Positions 33,333 through 37,537 of a stretch of 37,537 nucleotides of DNA are shown here, piece after piece (the first letter of the stretch is position 1; the number at the start of each line of letters is the position of its first letter). The stretch covers positions 1-37,537 of the forward strand of contig JAFGCW010000080.1 in the NCBI GenBank assembly GCA_016932435.1, read 5' to 3'. Source of the stretch: Dehalococcoidales bacterium (GTDB lineage Bacteria; Chloroflexota; Dehalococcoidia; Dehalococcoidales; UBA2162). The position numbers were made by a program, and so were the translations under genes. Under the pieces are notes generated by a model. That model was given only the letters and a program-made list of their open reading frames with translations, was not told where the DNA came from and did no database searches.

Positions 33333-33740
33333 ATGCCAAGCATTTTTAAGGATGGTAATTATATTATTCTGAATACAGGCTACGCTATGTGGGGAAATCC
33401 CTGGGGCTTCAAGCAAGTCTCCGATGCAGAACAGCACCTGACTACGACAAATAAAGGAAAACCGGGAAGAGGACCACAACCCGATCCCCGGGATTTTTTT
33501 CGATTATTCTTTACTACCATCTTTACGATTGTCTGCTTTATTGCCGGATTTCACATTGGTGATAGTCTGTGGGGTGCTTGAGGTGCGGTAATTGGGTTTT
33601 TTATCGGGATAGCAGTCGGTCTTTTCACCGGACCACGCCTGTTTATATATATAAACAGACTCCGAGAAAAAAGATGGAAGCGTTCTGTGAAAAAACAGGA
33701 TAAACATGAAAAGAATGATCAGGGACTAATTATCAGGTAG
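33333..33740 (+). pseudogene. glycine-zipper paralogue 2, interrupted by an in-frame TGA
   Basis: The frame opens at ATG 33333, stops at TGA 33579-33581, and continues open to TAG 33738-33740. If the TGA is counted as one codon the total is 135 codons, exactly the length of paralogue 1. The halves match it: AEQHLTTTNKGKPGRGP against GEQHIESMKHGGSGGRPP, and, spanning the stop, DSLWGA-TGA-GAVIGFFIG against MDAGGAVMGSIFG, so the TGA sits where paralogue 1 has Gly. A single GGA-to-TGA change explains it. Readthrough or a truncated 82-residue product remain possible. Confidence 0.7.
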
Positions 33741-33765
33741 GAAATAGTTGATAAAGGCATATAAT

Positions 33766-33813
33766 AGCTATACGCATCACTGGTCAATAATCCCGATATT
33801 CGTAAAATCTTAG
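33766..33813 (+). repeat. dnaN-tail-like repeat, copy C
   Basis: It closely matches 22951-22989 (TATACGCAT-ACTGG, then ATCCCGATATT-GT) and in that frame ends IPIFVKS-stop. It is followed by a hairpin that resembles the dnaN-pspC terminator, as though the intervening pspC had been lost. Confidence 0.6.
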
Positions 33814-33833
33814 AAAGAGAATAAGAAAGATCA

Positions 33834-33863
33834 AAAGAGGGAGCGTTTCCACTCCTCTTTTTT
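33834..33863 (+). terminator. terminator resembling that of dnaN-pspC
   Basis: AAAGAGG-g-AG pairs with CTCCTCTTT around a short loop and is followed by T6CGC; the layout and sequence follow the 21310-21343 terminator. It separates the glycine-zipper unit from the convergent flavin reductase-like gene. Confidence 0.6.
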
Positions 33864-33964
33864 CGCTTCAATTTCCCCGTTGTCGGCGGCACAATGGCCT
33901 GATGTATAAGCAATCGTTTACTTGGTCATTCATCGTATGCTGCAACAGCGAATGAAGGGAATGC

Positions 33965-34636
33965 TTATTTTGTAATCCAAGGAATTGGATTGCCTTGCTC
34001 CAATATTCCGGGTCCGAAAGGTGTTGTTTCTCCTGTTTCTGGATTGGTAGGTTGGTCAATTTGAAATAAATAACCGTGCTTTCCGTATCTGCCGAGTTTA
34101 CTTTGGTCGTAGCGTTCGCTATCCATGCAAATGTTGACGGCTTTCAACGCAACCGCCACTTCCTGGCTTCCTTTGAAAAGCTGATGTTCCCATAAAAACT
34201 CACATTCGATATTCAAAAAGCATTCTTTGATTCGTGGCGCATTAACCTTCGAGGCTTTCTCCGCCGTTAAGCCGGAGGCGGTGATTTCATCTGCTTCAAA
34301 CTGATTATTACCAATCGTTTTTATACATCGGTCATATATATCGTTTGAGGGGAAATTTAATACGCAAACCCTCGTTTCTTTCAGTGATTGATACATATGC
34401 CCGCCTTTGTCGACTTTTCCCATGATACAGATAAAGTTTTCAGCTCCACTTCCCGCAAAGGTAGACCAGGATTGCAGACAAGCATTTTCTCTCCCGTTCG
34501 ATTTCCATCCTGTGACAACGAATACCAGCGACGGCATGGCTGTCACGAAATCATACCATGACATATTGCCGCAGGCTGCCAGGTATTGCTCAGTTAAGTT
34601 CTCTGTCCTTTCAGAAATAGAAATTTCCTTTTTCAT
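33965..34636 (-). CDS. flavin reductase-like FMN-binding protein
   Basis: The 223-residue protein resembles the split-barrel FMN-binding family (PF01613): MPSLVFVVTGWKSNGRENACLQSWSTFAG, MGKVDKGGHMYQSLKETRVCVLNFPS, then a strand with IECEFLWEHQLF. These proteins use FMN to reduce flavins or other acceptors. I place the start at ATG 34636, because AAGGAGG lies nine bases upstream, while the longer frame has no family support. It is transcribed alone towards the terminator at 33834-33863. Confidence 0.82.
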   Translation of the reverse strand: MKKEISISERTENLTEQYLAACGNMSWYDFVTAMPSLVFVVTGWKSNGRENACLQSWSTFAGSGAENFICIMGKVDKGGHMYQSLKETRVCVLNFPSNDIYDRCIKTIGNNQFEADEITASGLTAEKASKVNAPRIKECFLNIECEFLWEHQLFKGSQEVAVALKAVNICMDSERYDQSKLGRYGKHGYLFQIDQPTNPETGETTPFGPGILEQGNPIPWITK

Positions 34637-35160
34637 ATCGTATTTCCTCCTTTGTTTCAATCGTAACATAACAAACACGACAAAATATATTATGTTTAGC
34701 TTGTTTATGAAGCAACTAATTCATAGCTCGTTATGAAGAATCAATTAAAGAGATTGTCGAGTCTGATATGACACGAATAATTCACACTTTCGAAATCTTA
34801 AACTGATATCCGAACTATAAAATTAAACGGTATCATCCAGTTATACGCATCACTGGACGTTTATACCGATGTTCGTTCAGTGTTAAAAAAGACACTTTGA
34901 ATAATCTAGTGAGTGAGTCGAGATACGCCCTCATTTATAAGTTTACATCATCTGACGCCCAGGTAATCGGTACTATCCGGTTAGTTTATTTCTTTACGAA
35001 AATGTAATATTACCGGGTTTATTATGTTGACAATGTTATGGTAAAATAAAGTGTCGTGTGATCTTGTAAGGATTATTGAGTAGTATCAGACCTTATTATA
35101 TACAGGGTTGGATGGCATGCAGAGATTTAAACTATAAATGAAAGAGGTTGCCAGCTAACT
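34637..35160. other. gene-free interval
   Basis: About 520 AT-rich bases without a convincing gene. It contains the copy D repeat (34824-34886), a GTAATATTAC palindrome (35003-35012) and a perfect TTGACA (35027-35032) that lacks a clear -10 at normal spacing before the membrane protein gene. Confidence 0.5.
34824..34886 (+). repeat. dnaN-tail-like repeat, copy D
   Basis: A 63-base TAA-to-TAA unit with the same codon register as copy B (22935-22997). It ends IPMFVQC-stop, close to the dnaN end MPMFVQW-stop; the last bases CCGATGTTCGTTCAGTG differ from dnaN by one base in that stretch. Confidence 0.6.
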
Positions 35161-35829
35161 TTGCTAACCCGAATTTGGAATCGTCGTTTCATAGGTCTCA
35201 TTGGTTTCGTGTTACCAGTAGTTATCGTGCTAAGCGGATTCATTAATTTCGGATCCGTTCTTGATTCGCTTAGTGACTACATCGATGTCAGAAGCAGAGA
35301 AGTTTTTATTGTAATGCTGCTTATCGTAGCCTGGTGCTTGATCAAATACAACGGCTATGATTTCATCGATAACCTCATTGGGAAACTGGCAGGTTTATTC
35401 GCATTAGGCGTGTTATTTTTCCCCAATAATGCCGGCGGCTGGCAATCGGTAGTACACTTCGTATCGGCAACGGGCCTTTTCCTGGTGTTTGCATTTATAT
35501 GTCTTTTCCTGTTTACCAAGACGAAAGACTCTCCACCGAATAATCTTTGGCATACAATAAAGTCTTTTCGATTCGGTATAATCAGGTCGGATGAACCTGG
35601 TATGGAACTCAAGAAAAAACGTAACAAGGTGTATGTAGCATGCGGTATAGCAATGCTGGTAAGTATGCTGGTTACGATACTTTACAATCTATTCTGGCAG
35701 GATACGGGAATATCCGTCATCAAACCGGTGCTGGTACTCGAGTGGCTGATGATATGGGCTTTTGCGTTCTCCTGGATGGTTAAAGGGCAGATAATTCTGA
35801 GCGACCGGAGAGTTCGGGTAGAAGTATAA
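35161..35829 (+). CDS. multispan membrane protein, unknown family
   Basis: The 222-residue protein has about six transmembrane helices (around 11-28, 46-62, 73-88, 98-118, 158-178 and 190-208) and a long cytoplasmic loop rich in Lys/Arg (120-155). The segment VVHFVSATGLFLVFAFICLFLF recalls DUF998-like proteins, but the family is not certain. TTG 35161 is the only start near the frame opening; GAGG lies 13 bases upstream, so the ribosome site is poor. It is closed by a strong terminator. Confidence 0.7.
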   Translation: MLTRIWNRRFIGLIGFVLPVVIVLSGFINFGSVLDSLSDYIDVRSREVFIVMLLIVAWCLIKYNGYDFIDNLIGKLAGLFALGVLFFPNNAGGWQSVVHFVSATGLFLVFAFICLFLFTKTKDSPPNNLWHTIKSFRFGIIRSDEPGMELKKKRNKVYVACGIAMLVSMLVTILYNLFWQDTGISVIKPVLVLEWLMIWAFAFSWMVKGQIILSDRRVRVEV

Positions 35830-35862
35830 GACTTCGGCAGTGATCGATCGGTATGATAGTAT

Positions 35863-35897
35863 AAGGGGGAGAAACCAAAGGTTCTCCCCCTTTTTTT
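35863..35897 (+). terminator. rho-independent terminator
   Basis: An 11-bp stem AAGGGGGAGAA / TTCTCCCCCTT (inner ACC/GG extension) followed by seven T residues. Confidence 0.92.
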
Positions 35898-35926
35898 ACT
35901 TATGCTGAATAACGGAGAACAGTGAG

Positions 35927-36889
35927 ATGGATTATCATTCTGGCGTAATCAACTGGCTGCTGGAGGAAGAGAATCCGTCTGTGCGGTACCGGACGTTGAC
36001 GGAACTGCTTGACAGGCTGCCGGATGATCCGGATGTTGTACAAGCCAGGGAGCAGATACCATTGAGTACAGCCGTTATGAATATCCTGGACCGGATGCAT
36101 CCGGACGGATACTGGCTGCAGAAGAATGCTTCAAAGGGGATTTTCATTGGAGACGGTGTCGACTACCTTGATTTCAACACCACCCATTTCTGCCTGGCTT
36201 ACCTGTCCGAACTGGGCATGACCGGGGAACACCCGTTAGTACACAAAGCGGCGGACAGGTACCTGAGTCTTCAACAGGATGACGGTGATTTCCTGCGCCA
36301 TTTTTCCTGTCTCTACGCCTATAATATTCGGACATTCGTAAGGTTGGGATATCGAGACGATCCACGGGTGCAGAAAACGATCGACCTGATGCTCGGAACG
36401 GAACGACCTGACGGCGGATATCTCTGCGATATGCACGAGGGCAAGTATAAGACGAAGGCTGTGAAAAGCTGCATACGCGGCTGCGTGAAAGCACTGCTGG
36501 CGTTCGCCGAACTCCCTGAATACCGGGATCATCCACGGTTCAGCGACCTGGTCGATTACTTCCTGCGGCGTGATTGCCTGTTCCGTACTAGTGATCCGTC
36601 ACAATCGGTAAACAATGATGTGATTACCACACGATTTCCGATAACCTGGCGAGCCGGTATGATCGAGATACTTTACGCCCTCAGCAAACTGGGCTACGGT
36701 TCGAGAAAGGAAGTATCCCGGGCATGGGATCTGCTGGAGACTAAAAAGGATTCACAGGGTCGATATATCCTTGACTGGACACCATCCCAGGTTCAGAGGA
36801 TATTCAAGGTCGGTAAACGAAACGAGCCCAACAAGTGGGTTACGCTTTATGCGTTGCTGGCGGTTAAGGAGAAGAACGAAAAGAATTAA
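35927..36889 (+). CDS. terpenoid-cyclase/prenyltransferase-fold protein
   Basis: The 320-residue helical protein shows repeats typical of the alpha/alpha toroid: RMHPDGYWLQ, SLQQDDGDFLRHFSCLYAY and TERPDGGYLCDMHEG, each with a DG and an aromatic residue as in squalene/oxidosqualene cyclase and prenyltransferase repeats. The DxDD cyclisation motif of squalene-hopene cyclase is not visible, so it is not a typical cyclase. GGAG lies nine bases before the ATG. Similar stand-alone proteins occur in anaerobes with unknown function. It has no neighbours in a shared operon. Confidence 0.72.
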   Translation: MDYHSGVINWLLEEENPSVRYRTLTELLDRLPDDPDVVQAREQIPLSTAVMNILDRMHPDGYWLQKNASKGIFIGDGVDYLDFNTTHFCLAYLSELGMTGEHPLVHKAADRYLSLQQDDGDFLRHFSCLYAYNIRTFVRLGYRDDPRVQKTIDLMLGTERPDGGYLCDMHEGKYKTKAVKSCIRGCVKALLAFAELPEYRDHPRFSDLVDYFLRRDCLFRTSDPSQSVNNDVITTRFPITWRAGMIEILYALSKLGYGSRKEVSRAWDLLETKKDSQGRYILDWTPSQVQRIFKVGKRNEPNKWVTLYALLAVKEKNEKN

Positions 36890-36995
36890 ATTTTGTAGAA
36901 ATACGGTTATGTTGTATGCGAAGTACTTGACAATTTTACCGGATTGATGTACATTCGATATTGTATCACCAGTGTAAAGGGGCACGCTGTAAGGG

Positions 36996-37478
36996 TTAGT
37001 CCTTATGGGGTGCTTCCTTCCCTTCCAGATTCTTTTTATGTTCTAATTTTAATCTAAGGTTGTCTATATAATCAATTTTAGCGCCAGCTGCTTTTCTTAA
37101 AAAATAAGAACAACCTTTCATACATGGTGCTAAAACACGTTTCAGTTTATCAAGACTGACTAGATGTTCAACAAGGCAAGCAAAGTCGCCATCGCTTGAT
37201 ACAATAACTGCTTGATCATAATCATTAAGAGTAATCATAACTTTTAATACGAGTTCAGCATCACAATTACCTTTGTATCCTTCTCCTTTTCTGTATTGTG
37301 TTGGTTTGAATACTATTCTATATCCCCACATTTCAAGGTTTGAATATAAAGTTTCATTATCGGGGACTTTACCTATGAAATAGTAAGCTTCTGTAACATG
37401 GTACTTCTCTTCTAAATATATCCTGAATTTTTGATAATCTAGAGACCAACCTGTTTTTTGCAAGTGGAAATTCCCCAT
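36996..37478 (-). CDS. NYN-domain (LabA/DUF88-like) protein, possibly 5'-incomplete
   Basis: The 160-residue frame matches the NYN PIN-like nuclease family: YHVTEAYYFIG, KGNCDAELVLKVM, VIVSSDGDFACLVEHL and LRKAAGAKIDYID. The DAE and SDGD acidic motifs are present. The first strand, which in relatives reads like FID-x-x-N-L, is replaced by FAIMGNFHLQ, so the first catalytic Asp seems missing. The frame remains open upstream to the window edge, so a start further out is possible. A GC-rich hairpin (CCCC...GGGG, about 37496-37512) lies inside this extension. A predicted ssRNA-binding or degrading role would be typical for the family. Confidence 0.72.
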   Translation of the reverse strand: MGNFHLQKTGWSLDYQKFRIYLEEKYHVTEAYYFIGKVPDNETLYSNLEMWGYRIVFKPTQYRKGEGYKGNCDAELVLKVMITLNDYDQAVIVSSDGDFACLVEHLVSLDKLKRVLAPCMKGCSYFLRKAAGAKIDYIDNLRLKLEHKKNLEGKEAPHKD

Positions 37479-37537
37479 TATTGCAAAATATTTTCCCCAG
37501 GCGCCGGTGGGGAATTTTATATATACATAACGTTCGC

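Noticed and set aside
33579..33581. In-frame TGA as a selenocysteine codon
   Set aside because: The aligned residue in the paralogue is Gly within a glycine zipper, there is no redox motif, and no SECIS-like hairpin is obvious just downstream. A nonsense mutation is simpler.
1..37537. tRNA, rRNA and CRISPR features
   Set aside because: No cloverleaf-like or CCA-ending sequences, no rRNA motifs and no regularly spaced direct repeats of CRISPR size were found by reading both strands; the only regular array is the 11-bp half-site series at 17314-17373.

Overview
This is bacterial chromosomal DNA, densely coded on both strands with moderate GC. It has clear Shine-Dalgarno sites and frequent TTG/GTG starts. 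The gene complement fits a Chloroflexota (Dehalococcoidia-like) anaerobe: a translin-family protein, a K+-dependent type membrane pyrophosphatase, an ACL5/Thermus-like aminopropyltransferase next to SpeD, two DUF169 proteins, a PSP1/RicT protein and an atypical OmpR-type regulator beside amt. This taxonomic guess rests on family content only. No rRNA, tRNA or CRISPR array was seen.

Layout. 1-2.3 kb: an orphan family-5 ABC substrate-binding lipoprotein behind a sigma70-type promoter with a palindrome near the start site. 2.3-5.9 kb (minus strand): speE-speD with a hairpin leader, then pyrF, DUF951 and a BioD-like/DRTGG protein. 5.9-13.3 kb (plus strand): a housekeeping run, lysA-holB-PSP1-rnhB-yraN, then a small overlapping ORF, a translin homologue and hppA. 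13.4-15.6 kb: an MBL hydrolase, a methyltransferase and DUF169. 15.7-18.2 kb (minus strand): amt, a 39-residue single-span membrane protein, and an OmpR-family regulator. Between the regulator and the small protein lie six pentamer half-sites at exact 11-bp spacing, the architecture of GlnR boxes. 18.3-21.3 kb (plus strand): cobO, a GYD protein, rdgB, dnaN and pspC, several with readable promoters.

21.3-35 kb is accessory and scarred. It holds a membrane protein/winged-helix/54-aa cassette, a second pspC behind a relic of the dnaN 3' end, an internally deleted IS3 transposase and an SDR. It also holds a ThiS/MoaD protein, two exported proteins, an FAD oxidoreductase, a HisI-like protein with a changed metal site, and an SPFH-lipoprotein-glycine-zipper cluster. 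The second of the two glycine-zipper paralogues is interrupted by an in-frame TGA. Three copies of a short sequence resembling the dnaN tail, and two copies of a second related repeat, are scattered through this interval. 35-37.5 kb holds a multispan membrane protein, a terpenoid-cyclase-fold protein and a NYN-domain protein at the window edge.

The most coherent new-looking unit is the regulator / six-box operator / 39-aa membrane protein / amt block, which reads as a nitrogen-responsive ammonium uptake locus with an undescribed small partner. The most unusual genome-structure signal is the repeated re-use of the dnaN 3' end.
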